From NCBI GenBank assembly GCA_020429045.1, contig JAGQLS010000007.1, forward strand, positions 1-64,000: 64,000 bases of DNA, written 5' to 3'. Position 1 is the first letter of the stretch; the number at the start of each line of letters is the position of its first letter. This document shows positions 24,851-33,939 of this stretch, piece by piece. The position numbers were made by a program, and so were the translations under genes. Source of the DNA: Candidatus Woesebacteria bacterium. Its GTDB lineage: Bacteria; Patescibacteriota; Microgenomatia; UBA1406; GWC2-37-13. A model generated the notes under the pieces. It made no database searches, was not told the DNA's origin, and saw nothing but the letters and a program-made list of their open reading frames with translations.

Positions 24851-26119
24851 ATGACGAATTCAAATTCTCAGCACAACGGTCTCAACAACATCCTCCATAC
24901 CATCAGCTTTTATCCTGAAAAACGCGTAGAAACATTCCTTAGTTTACTTCCTCAAACACGAGCTACGGTTCTCATACGACTTACCAAACACATTCTCTAC
25001 AGTCTCCTCAACCAGATTTCAGACGAGGTGCTCATCGACACGCTTGAACACCTCGACCCAGACGAAGCTACGGACATCATCCAGTCACTACCCAAACATC
25101 GGCAAAAAAACATTCTCGAACACCTATCTGAAGAGCTGCGCAATAGCGTAGCGATTCTTACCGAGTTTGACCCGCAGACCGCAGCGGGTCTTATGAACGT
25201 CGACTACATCCAGGTCGATGCTTCGGATAGTATTTTCAATGTTGCCAAACGTTTCAAGGCTCACGAGAAGCGTACTGGCCGTTTACCTACAATTATCGTT
25301 ATGGAAGAAGGAAAAATAAAAGGATATCTACCCGGCCACGAGTTGAGTTTTGCCAAACCGCACGAACACATTCTTAAATATGTTCGTCGGATCCCAACGG
25401 TCAAACACAATGTCGACCACGATCACGTCATAAAAATTTTCAAAGACCACCCGCACAATAAGATTGCAGTCTTGGGAGAGCACGAAAACGTAGTGGGAGT
25501 AATCTATTCTGACGATATTTTGCGTGTGTTTGAAGACCAGGAGTCTGCATCGCTTTACGACTTTGCCGGTGTGCACGAGGAAGAAACAGTAAGCGACAGT
25601 GCGAAAACAAAAATAAAATTTCGCTATAAATGGCTCATCGTGAACTTGGCGACGGCATTTCTGGCGGCCTTCACCGTCGGCCTTTTCAACGATACTATTT
25701 CGAAATATGTGTTGCTTGCGATATATATGCCCATTGTTGCCGGCATGGGAGGGAATGCGGGCACACAGACTTTGGCTGTTCTGGTGCGGGGGATTTCGCT
25801 AAAACAAATCGACCTCAAAACATCCCTCCTCACGCTCAAGCATGAACTTGTCGCAGCATTTTTCAACGGCCTCATCAACGGCGCTATTGTCGCCGTTGTC
25901 GTGGTGGTATTTAATCATAATGTAAAGGTTGCCATTATTCTTGCAATCGCAATGATTGTTAATTTGGTTGTTGCTGGTTTTTTTGGTACGCTTGTCCCGC
26001 TTATCATGAAGTCGCTTGGCAAAGATCCGGCAACGTCTGCGACCGTTTTCATAACAACCGCAACAGATGTGTTGGGTTTTCTGGTCTTTTTAGGCCTTGC
26101 AACTTTGATGTTACAATGA
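24851..26119 (+). CDS. mgtE: MgtE-type magnesium transporter
   Basis: A 422-residue Mg2+ channel/transporter. The N-terminal MgtE helical domain (about 1-130) contains HLDPDEATDIIQSLPKHRQKNILEHL; two CBS domains follow (about 135-255, with MNVDYIQVDASDSIFNVAKRF and VVGVIYSDDILRVFE); the membrane part (about 265-422) has five hydrophobic helices with GMGGNAGTQTLAVLVRGISL, the conserved pore-side motif of the family. The cytosolic domains normally gate the pore by binding Mg2+. A structured element lies directly upstream. Confidence 0.92.
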   Translation: MTNSNSQHNGLNNILHTISFYPEKRVETFLSLLPQTRATVLIRLTKHILYSLLNQISDEVLIDTLEHLDPDEATDIIQSLPKHRQKNILEHLSEELRNSVAILTEFDPQTAAGLMNVDYIQVDASDSIFNVAKRFKAHEKRTGRLPTIIVMEEGKIKGYLPGHELSFAKPHEHILKYVRRIPTVKHNVDHDHVIKIFKDHPHNKIAVLGEHENVVGVIYSDDILRVFEDQESASLYDFAGVHEEETVSDSAKTKIKFRYKWLIVNLATAFLAAFTVGLFNDTISKYVLLAIYMPIVAGMGGNAGTQTLAVLVRGISLKQIDLKTSLLTLKHELVAAFFNGLINGAIVAVVVVVFNHNVKVAIILAIAMIVNLVVAGFFGTLVPLIMKSLGKDPATSATVFITTATDVLGFLVFLGLATLMLQ

Positions 26120-26182
26120 AACGAAAGTTGTATTTATTAAACCACATCTTAAGAAATGGCCGTGAAGCAAATGAGGTCGATA

Positions 26183-26866
26183 TTAAAGGGGTGGTTCGGG
26201 TCTGGGTGATGACAACCTGGCATCAATCATGCGTAAAATAGCTCTTCCCTGAGCAGCTACACCCTGTCCATCAGGGTTACCAAACGTCACAGTGTTTCTT
26301 GAGAAAGTATTATCTTGGTCCACTATTCCTTTGTTTTGACTCGCCCATACCTGTAAAGAATCTTGATATGGCTTTATTTCACCGGACGGTTCAGGGTTTA
26401 GTCCAGATTGCGAAAGTCTTGATTTTACTAAATCATTATTAATATTATTAATTACATAAGGATTATAAACAATTTTAAGCATTCTATCCTCGGTTATTGT
26501 TCCAGGAGTGTCGGAAAGACCAGCATGAGAATCGTGCGTTTGAGTTCGATAGACAAGGCGTACAGGCGGTTGTAATTCTTTTCTTGTTTTCTCTCTCCTC
26601 GTAGTCTCTCCGGTTTTAGGGTTAGTTTGATCAACATAATAATCATCTCCATAAATATTTTTAAGTTCTTCGTCGGTTAGTCCGAAAAAGAGATCAATTA
26701 CCGTATTATGTCCATCAACTCTCGTGTTAATTTTTGACACGGTAGCAGTTCCAAATGGTTCGGGAAGATCTATATCGGTGGATTTGTTATGTAATTTTGT
26801 GTTTATATTAACTACTAGATCAAAAGCCGATTTATTGTTAATGGGAGAAGTTTCTGGTGTGTCCAT
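26183..26866 (-). CDS. Uncharacterised protein
   Basis: A 227-residue soluble protein with no signal or membrane segment and no family I recognise. The first half has alternating strands (AFDLVVNINTKL, KINTRVDGHNTVIDLFFGLTDEEL); the second half is rich in Asn, Gln and Pro with a YNPYVINNINNDLV stretch. Coding-like composition, a clean promoter (TTGATT-17-TATCAT) 8 bases before the ATG and good isolation from other genes support it being real. It may be a lineage-specific orphan. Confidence 0.65.
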   Translation of the reverse strand: MDTPETSPINNKSAFDLVVNINTKLHNKSTDIDLPEPFGTATVSKINTRVDGHNTVIDLFFGLTDEELKNIYGDDYYVDQTNPKTGETTRREKTRKELQPPVRLVYRTQTHDSHAGLSDTPGTITEDRMLKIVYNPYVINNINNDLVKSRLSQSGLNPEPSGEIKPYQDSLQVWASQNKGIVDQDNTFSRNTVTFGNPDGQGVAAQGRAILRMIDARLSSPRPEPPL

Positions 26867-26874
26867 TATTAATA

Positions 26875-26903
26875 ATGATAAGCTAAATATATATAAAAAT
26901 CAA
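26875..26903 (-). promoter_or_regulatory. Leaderless promoter TTGATT-17-TATCAT
   Basis: On the minus strand TTGATT (26903-26898) and TATCAT (26880-26875) are 17 bases apart, and the ATG of the orphan gene is 8 bases after the -10 box. Confidence 0.5.
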
Positions 26904-26957
26904 TAATATAATCGTTATTTTGGTTAATATTGTATAGAATAAAAGCTTCATATATTA

Positions 26958-27455
26958 ATGACAACACTACATCTCATATCTGGTCTCCCCTGCAGCGGTA
27001 AAACGACGTATGCGCACAACCTGCAAAAAGAAGTAAAGGGAATCGTTTTTTCTTTGGACACATGGCTAATCACGCTCTACGGTCGATATGACATCGACGA
27101 CGTTGGCCACGATGAGCACGTGAAGCGCGTGCTTGCGTGCCGCGCGCTCATCTGGGGTCTTGCCCAGGACCTCCTCAGCAGAAATATTGATGTCATCTTA
27201 GACGACGGGTTCTTTTTGTCCAAACATCGAAAAACATATACCCAACAAGCCAAAAAAAATAGCGCTGCAACAATCACGCATTACCTTACAGCGCCTATTC
27301 CCACAATCAAAAAGCGCATCGCGAAACGCAACCAGGACCCTGCACCGTTTACCTTTGTCATACGCCCTGAACTCATCGACGACTTTATTGCTATGTTTGA
27401 GGAGCCAAGTGAAAAAGAAGGAACAACGGTCATCGTCATAAAAAATGATGATTAA
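26958..27455 (+). CDS. AAA_33-type P-loop kinase
   Basis: A 165-residue small nucleotide-binding kinase. The Walker A motif GLPCSGKTTYA is at residues 9-19, an Asp follows strand 2 (VFSLDTWL), and ILDDGFFLSKHRKTY carries the Walker-B-like and acceptor-side region, with the lid-like KKRIAKRNQ near 115-125. This layout fits the AAA_33/zeta-toxin-like group of small-molecule or RNA-repair kinases. There is no antitoxin-like partner next to it. The substrate is unknown. Confidence 0.75.
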   Translation: MTTLHLISGLPCSGKTTYAHNLQKEVKGIVFSLDTWLITLYGRYDIDDVGHDEHVKRVLACRALIWGLAQDLLSRNIDVILDDGFFLSKHRKTYTQQAKKNSAATITHYLTAPIPTIKKRIAKRNQDPAPFTFVIRPELIDDFIAMFEEPSEKEGTTVIVIKNDD

Positions 27456-27500
27456 AACGAAAGAAGTTCGTGTCGATATTCCGCTTTCCTACACCGATAG

Positions 27501-28559
27501 TTACGTGCGCTCTTTTATTTCTTCGATAAGGAAAATAAACACGAGGAGCAAGATGCCGATGACTACAAAAGCGATGAGTTTCTCGACGCCGTTGAGGAGC
27601 AAACTAGCCACCCCGAGAATAAGAGAAACGAGCCAGTAAAATATGGCGATGCGACGTTTCCCCCAGCCAATTTCAAGAAGTCGGTGGTGAAAGTGTCCCC
27701 AGTCGGCGCGAAACGGCGATTTTTTTTGTTTGATTCTGCGCATGATGGTGTAGGTTGCGTCGATCATGGGCACGGCAAGGATGAGTACTGCTGTGCCTAC
27801 TTTCCCAAACGAAAGGATAGACAAAACCCCAAGCAAAAATCCTGCCAAGGCACCTCCGCTATAGCCAGGCATAATTTTTTGCGGAAAATAATTAAACGGC
27901 AAAAACCCTATGTGGGCGCCAGCAACAATAAACGAAAAAAACATGACGGTTTGTGTACTTATGTCGTGGCTGACAAATCGTTGAGACAAAAGACCCAAAA
28001 ACAGAGCGGCGATCGCAACAAACCCCGGCAGTTGACCGTCGACACCCTTGCTCCAGTTGACCATATTCATAATCCACGTGAGCCAGATGATGGCGAGTAA
28101 ATCGGCAACAACAAGTATCGAATGCGTACTCCCAAAAAGACTGAAACTTACTCGTACGGTATCGAGGCGTATTGCCCCTCCGAAAGGATTTGAGATAAAC
28201 GGGATACCCAACCCAAACATAACCACGATCGCAGAAATGATAATATTTGCAACAAATCGCCAGTATGGAGACAGATCGTATTTGTCATCAAACAACCCCA
28301 AAAGAACGATAAGTGTCGAGGCAATAAGGATTCCTATGACAATTTTATTGACTTGCACATAGACAAATACCGGTATGAGGATGCCCAAGAGTACGGGTAT
28401 GCCTCCCGCGCGGGGGATGATACCCTCGTGTGTGTGAGCAGGGTGTGCGCGTTTACGCTTGTCGGTCACCAGATCAAGATTTTTTGCAAGTTTTATAACC
28501 CAAGGGGTCGCAACATAGGCTATAGCAGCGGCAGAAATAAGTAAGTACAAAAGTTCCAT
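27501..28559 (-). CDS. WecA/TagO-type undecaprenyl-phosphate sugar-1-phosphate transferase
   Basis: A 352-residue polytopic enzyme with about ten membrane helices that transfers a sugar-1-phosphate (often GlcNAc-1-P) to undecaprenyl phosphate, the first step of wall polymer or glycan assembly. Motifs: PRAGGIPVLLG, the GLFDDKYDL Asp pair, NMVNWSKGVDGQLPG (the N-x-x-D-G-x-D-G region, here with Ser-Lys), GYSGGALAGFLLG, and the HFHHRL histidine motif near residue 295. The histidine motif and lack of MraY-specific sequences favour WecA over MraY. It is last in a leftward group after a small membrane protein gene 3 bases away. Confidence 0.85.
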   Translation of the reverse strand: MELLYLLISAAAIAYVATPWVIKLAKNLDLVTDKRKRAHPAHTHEGIIPRAGGIPVLLGILIPVFVYVQVNKIVIGILIASTLIVLLGLFDDKYDLSPYWRFVANIIISAIVVMFGLGIPFISNPFGGAIRLDTVRVSFSLFGSTHSILVVADLLAIIWLTWIMNMVNWSKGVDGQLPGFVAIAALFLGLLSQRFVSHDISTQTVMFFSFIVAGAHIGFLPFNYFPQKIMPGYSGGALAGFLLGVLSILSFGKVGTAVLILAVPMIDATYTIMRRIKQKKSPFRADWGHFHHRLLEIGWGKRRIAIFYWLVSLILGVASLLLNGVEKLIAFVVIGILLLVFIFLIEEIKERT

Positions 28560-28562
28560 ACG

Positions 28563-28886
28563 TCAGGTGATGAGAAATAAAATTTTTATATACACAAGGG
28601 AAAAGACCACGATGGTTGTTATATTGACAATATAAAGGATCGAACTTGCAAATGCTTCAGTTTTAAATATTCTTTTTTTCATAAGCGTGTTTATACCGAC
28701 GAATATGTGCATAAGCACGGGGAGCACGAGTAGCTGCCAGTTGTCGGCAAGTTGTTTGTCGCCCCAAGGTTGGGAGTAGTACAACGGTACTTCGGGGGGG
28801 ATGAATCTGAAAAGAAAGCCGGTCGCAGTGACGAGTATGACGTCTGCTCCGATGAGGATGTTGCCAACGGTAAGCTTTTTGAGCAT
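28563..28886 (-). CDS. Small three-helix membrane protein
   Basis: A 107-residue protein with hydrophobic helices at about 8-28, 52-68 and 82-104 and an external loop with IPPEVPLYYSQPWGDKQLA. A P-L-x-Y-S-x-P-W-G-x-x-Q-L-A loop recurs in small conserved proteins of Microgenomates-type genomes, as far as I recall, but it has no known function. It is tightly linked to the WecA-like gene (3-base gap), so a role in lipid-linked glycan assembly is a possible inference. Confidence 0.7.
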   Translation of the reverse strand: MLKKLTVGNILIGADVILVTATGFLFRFIPPEVPLYYSQPWGDKQLADNWQLLVLPVLMHIFVGINTLMKKRIFKTEAFASSILYIVNITTIVVFSLVYIKILFLIT

Positions 28887-28915
28887 GATACGTATTATAG
28901 CATCTTAAGGTCACG

Positions 28916-29683
28916 TTATGAAGATTGGATGAAGGAAAGTAATTGTTGGTGAAGAAGACCATTTGTTGCAAGCGATGTCCCACCAAGGGCGTATTCGTTC
29001 CCGTCAAAGTCTGAATATTCCCCCCCTGCTTGTTTTATGATGATCTGAAAAGCCGAGATGTCCCACGCGCTCGGACCGATTTCAAGAAAAGCATCTGCAC
29101 GGCCGTTTGCAACCAGATGATAGCCATAGAGATCGCCAAAACCCCGGATGTTTAAAACTTTTGTGTCGAGCGCTCGCAATATGTTTGTGAGATTTGTATT
29201 TGCAAGATTGCTCGGGTTGACATTGACATAGCTGTCTTTAAGCTTTTCAATCTTCGAAACGCGTACGGGTTTTCCATTTAGCGTTGTTGGTTCTTCATCT
29301 GAAGCGTAGAGGAGCTCGTTGAGAATGGGCATGTGGGAAATACCCAAAATGATTTTGTTTTGATGGCGTAACCCGAGTACAGTGCCGAAAAAAGGCATGC
29401 CACGAATGAATGTTTTGGTACCGTCTATGGGGTCGATGATCCACGTAAACTCCGCATTTTCGTTCTCAGTACCAAATTCCTCACCGATGAATCCATGGTT
29501 GGGGAATGCCTTTGAAATTGTTGAAACAATGATTTCTTCGGCTTCTTTGTCGGCTTTGGTCACTGGGGTATGATCAGGTTTTGTTTCAACTTTTGGCAAA
29601 TGGTGAAAATAATCTGTTATGATTGTTCCGGCTTTTTGTACTGCCTCGAGAGCGATTTTTTTGTATTCACTTCGTCTATTCAT
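28916..29683 (-). CDS. Inositol monophosphatase family phosphatase
   Basis: A 255-residue Mg2+-dependent phosphatase. The metal-binding motifs are GFIGEEFG (Glu), WIIDPIDGTKTFIRGMP (the D-P-I-D-G-T core) and AWDISAFQIIIKQAGG (C-terminal Asp). The F-I-R-G-M-P variant is seen in HisN-type histidinol phosphatases and related members, while inositol monophosphatases usually have F-V-H. With no histidine pathway visible here, the substrate stays open (sugar phosphates, histidinol phosphate or nucleotide bisphosphates). Starts 3 bases after glyA ends, so it is in the glyA transcript. Confidence 0.85.
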   Translation of the reverse strand: MNRRSEYKKIALEAVQKAGTIITDYFHHLPKVETKPDHTPVTKADKEAEEIIVSTISKAFPNHGFIGEEFGTENENAEFTWIIDPIDGTKTFIRGMPFFGTVLGLRHQNKIILGISHMPILNELLYASDEEPTTLNGKPVRVSKIEKLKDSYVNVNPSNLANTNLTNILRALDTKVLNIRGFGDLYGYHLVANGRADAFLEIGPSAWDISAFQIIIKQAGGEYSDFDGNEYALGGTSLATNGLLHQQLLSFIQSS

Positions 29684-29686
29684 ATA

Positions 29687-31063
29687 TCAAATATCCAAGG
29701 GAAATTGTTTGCACAGCTTTTTAACCTCATTAGCAATTTTTGCTAATTCTTTCGATGTTTGGGCTTTCTTGTTGAAATCGGCAAATGGCACATCTTCTTT
29801 GGATTCTTCCCAAGTCGCGATAATTTTCATCACCTCGTCGAACCATTTGGCTATCACCACGATTTCTTTTTCTTTCATACCTCTGGTTGTTATCCACGGT
29901 GTACCTACGCGCAGGGCAGAAGGGTCTGCAGGCGGGCGCGTTTCCCAGGGCATGGTGTTGTAGTTTATGATGATGCCCGCACAATCGAGCGCGCGTGCAA
30001 ATTTTTTGCCAAATATACCTTTGTTGGTCAAATCAACCAAAATCAAATGTTTGTCCGTACCGCCGGTGACGATATCGAATCCGTATGTTTGCAGTTCTTT
30101 GGCAAGGCGCTGAGCATTTTTAACAATGTGTGCAGCATAGGTTTTGAATGTTGGCGCCATGGCTTCTTTGAGTCCGACCGCGATGCCTGCGATGCTGTGA
30201 TTGTGTGGTCCGCCCTGGAGCCCCGGGAAAATCGCGCGGTTTATTTTTTTCATGAGGTCTTCGCGAGCAAGGATGATGGCACCTCGATTACACCGTAAGG
30301 TCTTGTGCGTGGTCATGGTTACGATATCGGCAATGCCAACAGGAGACTTATTCACTCCTGCGGCAATAAGACCTGCTTCGTGCGCGATGTCGGCCATGTA
30401 ATAGGCGCCTACTTTTTTGGCAATCTTTTTCATCCGTTTGTAGTCGATTTCTCTTGGGTACGCAGTGCCACCGGTTATGATGAGTTGGGGTTTGTGTTTT
30501 ATGGCAATTTTTTCCACTTCGTCGTAGTCAAACATCTTGGTTTTGGGGTTGGTTTTGTATTGTACGGCTTCAAAAAATTTGGAAGAAACATTTACTTTCC
30601 GCTTTCCTCCTTTGTAAAACATGATGTTTGGGGCGAACCCCTTTTTTTCAGGCGTTGGGTTATATGACCAGCCGTGCGAAAGGTGGCCACCATCGGGTAA
30701 GTACATACCCATGATCTTGTCGTGCGGCTTGAGGAGCGCTATGTATACGGCTAGGTTTGCTGGGCTGCCGGAAAGCGGCTGTACATTGACGCCCCAATCT
30801 GTTGGCAGTTTAAAGAGTTTTTTTGCGCGTTCGATGGCGAGCGACTCGAGTTCGTCGATGAAGTAGTTGCCTTCGTAGTACCGTTTTTTTGGGTATCCTT
30901 CGGAATATTTGTTCATGAAAACCGATCCTACGGCTTCGCGCACGGCCTTGGAGGTGAAGTTTTCCGAGGCGATCATAGAAAGTTTATATTGTTGTTTGTC
31001 TTCTTCTTTTTTGAGGATGGTGTAGAGTTGTTTGTCTTGTTTTTGCAAATGTGGTTTTTTCAT
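29687..31063 (-). CDS. glyA: Serine hydroxymethyltransferase
   Basis: A 458-residue PLP enzyme interconverting serine and glycine while charging tetrahydrofolate with a one-carbon unit. It shows LSMIASENFTSKAVREAVGS, NKYSEGYPKKRYYEGN, NVQPLSGSPANLAVY, ADIAHEAGLIAAG, and the PLP-lysine motif TMTTHKTLRCNRGAII, followed by GLQGGPHNHSIAGIAV. It is slightly longer than the common 415-430. Divergent from folC, with folA two genes further, so the folate genes are grouped. Confidence 0.93.
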   Translation of the reverse strand: MKKPHLQKQDKQLYTILKKEEDKQQYKLSMIASENFTSKAVREAVGSVFMNKYSEGYPKKRYYEGNYFIDELESLAIERAKKLFKLPTDWGVNVQPLSGSPANLAVYIALLKPHDKIMGMYLPDGGHLSHGWSYNPTPEKKGFAPNIMFYKGGKRKVNVSSKFFEAVQYKTNPKTKMFDYDEVEKIAIKHKPQLIITGGTAYPREIDYKRMKKIAKKVGAYYMADIAHEAGLIAAGVNKSPVGIADIVTMTTHKTLRCNRGAIILAREDLMKKINRAIFPGLQGGPHNHSIAGIAVGLKEAMAPTFKTYAAHIVKNAQRLAKELQTYGFDIVTGGTDKHLILVDLTNKGIFGKKFARALDCAGIIINYNTMPWETRPPADPSALRVGTPWITTRGMKEKEIVVIAKWFDEVMKIIATWEESKEDVPFADFNKKAQTSKELAKIANEVKKLCKQFPLDI

Positions 31064-31516
31064 GGGTTAGTCAAAAAAAATCATAAGGTTAGATAATTAG
31101 TTGTTAGGGAAAATCATAAAATCAATAAAACATTAAAACAATATGTCAATAAAACAATGAACAATACTTTTCCTTTTCGCTCATAACCGAAAAATAGAAT
31201 GAATGTTCAGGCAATAGCTATGGAAATCATACAATGATTTTTTTACTGTACATAAAAGATTTGTACTTAAACCTCACTACGCAACACGTCGTAGAATGCA
31301 ATGAACATATCATCTATTTTGGTTATTTCGCTTTAAGCTACATGTTTTTCGTTTTTACCTCTTCGTTTTAATTTTTTACTATTTTTTATTTACTCTTTGC
31401 TCCCAGTTACACGCTACAAGGGAAAAGCTACACATTATACATTTCGCCCATCAGCATACCAATTCTTACACGCATATTCAATTGAAAATTGTCACCATAT
31501 AAATTATCCTTTGCAC
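31064..31516. other. 453-base intergenic region between glyA and folC
   Basis: AT-rich spacer with no open frame I would call. It holds the upstream regions of the divergent glyA and folC genes and a weak AT-only hairpin AAATCAT-ACA-ATGATTT with T's (31224-31244). The stretch near 31088 (TAGATAATTAGTTGTTAGG) resembles sequence at 49728-49765. Confidence 0.5.
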
Positions 31517-32848
31517 ATGCTCAAAACCATTCCAGAAATTCTGGATTATATGGACGCGTTTGTGCACGAGGCAACGTCGGCAGAATACATGCTGCTGCGC
31601 GCCAAAGACCTCCTCAATCGTTTGGGGAATCCCCAGCGACAGCTTAGGGTGGTACATGTTGCCGGGACGTCTGCCAAAGGTTCTACTGTTTTTTACACTG
31701 CGGCATTGCTCCACGCGCACGGGTACACTGTGGGGTCTTCGATTTCTCCGCACCTTGTGCACTTACAGGAGCGGGTCAAAATAAACAACGCCCCTATCGC
31801 CGACGACCTATTTATTTCCTATTTCAACGAACTCGTGCCGACTATTGAGGATATGAAGCGTTCGTCGTTTGGCTCGCCGTCGTTTTTTGAAATCATGATG
31901 GCACTGGCGTTTTATGTGTTTTATAAAGAACATGTCGATTTTGCGGTTATTGAGACTGGCATGGGGGGCAGGTACGATGCTTCAAACACTGTCGATCGCG
32001 ACGACAAGATCGCTGTCATAACAAAAATAGGCTTCGATCACATGAAATTTTTGGGAAATACGCTTCCAAAGATCGGCAATGAAAAAATTCACATCGTTAA
32101 AGACCACAATCTTGCACTTTCTATGGCGCAAAAACCACAAGTTGAGGCGTTATTTAAAGCACATGCGCGCAAACACCAAACAACAATTCGCTTCATCAAA
32201 GAAGGAGAAGCGTATGTCATCCGAAAACAGGAGCAAGGTGTTATTACTTTTGATTTTCATTACAACGATTGTCAATTCGATGGGCTAAAGTTGTGCTCTC
32301 TGGCACGTTATAATGTTGAAAATGTTTCTATCGCGCTTGCAGCATGCTACGAAGCCCTCAAACGAGAAAAAAAGTCTCTTGACCGCCGTGCTGTACAACG
32401 CGTTTTACAACACGACCATTTGCCGGGCAGGTTTCAAGAAGTTCTGATCAATGGCAACAAAATCATTCTTGACAGCGCCCACAACCCGCAAAAGATGGCA
32501 ACATTCATACACGACCTTACACGCGTGTATCCCGACACCACCTTTCGGTTTATTCTCGCGTTCAAAAAAGGCAAACGCTACAAAAAAATGCTTGAGTATA
32601 TTTTTCCCTTAGCTTCAGAAATTGTTCTTTCGCAATTTGAGGGGGAAAATCAGGGTATGCGGCTTGTTTCTTCAGACTCGTTTAAGTTGGAGCAAGAACT
32701 CAATGAAATGGGATTTTCAAAAACAAAAACTATCAAACTAGATCAAATATATTCATTTCTTCAACAAAAAACAAAAGAGGTAACCATCATTACCGGCTCA
32801 ATGTATTTCGTCGGCGATGTATTAAGAATGCTTTATGAAACATCTTGA
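31517..32848 (+). CDS. folC: Folylpolyglutamate synthase / dihydrofolate synthase
   Basis: A 443-residue Mur-ligase-family enzyme that adds glutamate to folates. The P-loop is VAGTSAKGSTVFYTAALL (about 48-65), then SISPHLVHLQERVKIN, the ETGMGGRYDASN motif, KIGFDHMKFLGNT, and DSAHNPQKMATFIHDL near residue 320 in the C-terminal domain. ATG 31517 was chosen since family members start with L-x-x-I-x-x-Y-L; the longer frame upstream adds a non-conserved stretch. It overlaps the next gene by 14 bases. Confidence 0.9.
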   Translation: MLKTIPEILDYMDAFVHEATSAEYMLLRAKDLLNRLGNPQRQLRVVHVAGTSAKGSTVFYTAALLHAHGYTVGSSISPHLVHLQERVKINNAPIADDLFISYFNELVPTIEDMKRSSFGSPSFFEIMMALAFYVFYKEHVDFAVIETGMGGRYDASNTVDRDDKIAVITKIGFDHMKFLGNTLPKIGNEKIHIVKDHNLALSMAQKPQVEALFKAHARKHQTTIRFIKEGEAYVIRKQEQGVITFDFHYNDCQFDGLKLCSLARYNVENVSIALAACYEALKREKKSLDRRAVQRVLQHDHLPGRFQEVLINGNKIILDSAHNPQKMATFIHDLTRVYPDTTFRFILAFKKGKRYKKMLEYIFPLASEIVLSQFEGENQGMRLVSSDSFKLEQELNEMGFSKTKTIKLDQIYSFLQQKTKEVTIITGSMYFVGDVLRMLYETS

Positions 32849-33335
32849 AGGTATTCCATATTTTTATCAAAATGGACCTCCTTCTTTGTACAACGCTGGA
32901 GGAACAAGCATGGTAATACCCAAGGAGGGTATTAATTGTCAAGCGCTTGCGCACATATATTACTGGAATACATTCGGTATTCCACTACCGCGGGCCTATT
33001 GGTCCAAAGAATTATATGAGGATCCGCTCCATTATTTTATGCGAATTCCTCATAGCGCTCCTTTATTTCAGGGGGATATTTTGCTTTTTGGACCAGTGCA
33101 CTTGGCGAACTGGAAAAAATTGCACATAGGTATTTATGACGAAGAAAGTGGAACCATTCTTCACACCACAAATACGACTGGTTCATGTAGGTGGCCGCTC
33201 GGTGCATTTGCATCGCATGCAAGCTACGCAACAGTCTATGGTATTCGCAGACTTGATTGGGAAAAATTTGGACTCAGCAGCTTTTTTAGCAGCATTTATA
33301 GCGGTAGTGAAACATCATCATCTGTATTACAATAG
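32835..33335 (+). CDS. NlpC/P60-like protein without a signal peptide
   Basis: A 166-residue protein with the papain-like order of an NlpC/P60 peptidase: GINCQALAHIYYWNTFGIPLP contains the candidate Cys at the start of a helix, QGDILLFGP the following strand, KLHIGIYDEESGTILHTTN the candidate His. No signal peptide or membrane helix is present, so it either acts inside the cell or leaves by another route. Its start lies inside the end of folC (14-base overlap), and folA follows 6 bases after, so it is cotranscribed with the folate genes. Substrate unknown. Confidence 0.68.
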   Translation: MKHLEGIPYFYQNGPPSLYNAGGTSMVIPKEGINCQALAHIYYWNTFGIPLPRAYWSKELYEDPLHYFMRIPHSAPLFQGDILLFGPVHLANWKKLHIGIYDEESGTILHTTNTTGSCRWPLGAFASHASYATVYGIRRLDWEKFGLSSFFSSIYSGSETSSSVLQ

Positions 33336-33341
33336 TTCCAT

Positions 33342-33878
33342 ATGAAGCCGATCCCCGTCCCCATACACATTATCGTTGCCGTAGATCAGGAGTGGGGTAT
33401 TGGTAAACGCAATAGTCTTGCTTGGTACCTGCCCGAGGACCTTGCACATTTCAGAAAAATCACGACAACCGTTCGAGACAAAAATAAGATCAACGCTGTT
33501 CTCATGGGGAGGAAAACTTGGGAATCGTTGCCGGAGAAATCGCAACCCCTCCCCCAGCGACTCAATATCGTCGTTACGCACAACAAAGACTACAAATTTC
33601 CAGAAGGAGTCATCCCCGTTGACGACATCGCATCTGTTCTGTCGCTTCTCCCCGACAACATCGAGTCGCTTTTTGTTATCGGCGGGGCGCAGATATATCA
33701 CCTTGCCCTCTCTCAACTCCCCATAGAATCAATATTCATCACCAAAGTTTTTGCCACATTCGGCTGCGACACCTTTTTCCCACAAGTAGATGCACAATTT
33801 ACAAAAAAAGACGAATCATCGATCCTGACTGCAAAAAATGGACCACAATACCAATTCGTGCGCTACTCAAAGACCTAA
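33342..33878 (+). CDS. folA: Dihydrofolate reductase
   Basis: A 178-residue enzyme reducing dihydrofolate to tetrahydrofolate with NADPH. Signature elements: HIIVAVDQEWGIGKRNSLAWYLPEDLAHF (cofactor loop and the acidic active-site residue in P-E-D), AVLMGRKTWESLP, RLNIVVTHN, and FVIGGAQIYHLAL. Length is normal. It closes the folC group on this strand. Confidence 0.93.
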   Translation: MKPIPVPIHIIVAVDQEWGIGKRNSLAWYLPEDLAHFRKITTTVRDKNKINAVLMGRKTWESLPEKSQPLPQRLNIVVTHNKDYKFPEGVIPVDDIASVLSLLPDNIESLFVIGGAQIYHLALSQLPIESIFITKVFATFGCDTFFPQVDAQFTKKDESSILTAKNGPQYQFVRYSKT

Positions 33879-33904
33879 TTAGTACAAATCACGATCTCAT
33901 TCTA

Positions 33905-33933
33905 TTGCTTTTATTCTTGAGCTTTGCTACCAT
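33905..33933 (+). promoter_or_regulatory. Leaderless promoter TTGCTT-17-TACCAT
   Basis: TTGCTT (33905-33910) and TACCAT (33928-33933) have 17-base spacing; the ATG at 33940 is only 6 bases after the -10 box. Confidence 0.4.
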
Positions 33934-33939
33934 AGCACT

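Noticed and set aside
29759-30667. Long frames antisense to glyA
   Set aside because: They overlap a complete, well-conserved glyA and have shadow-like composition.
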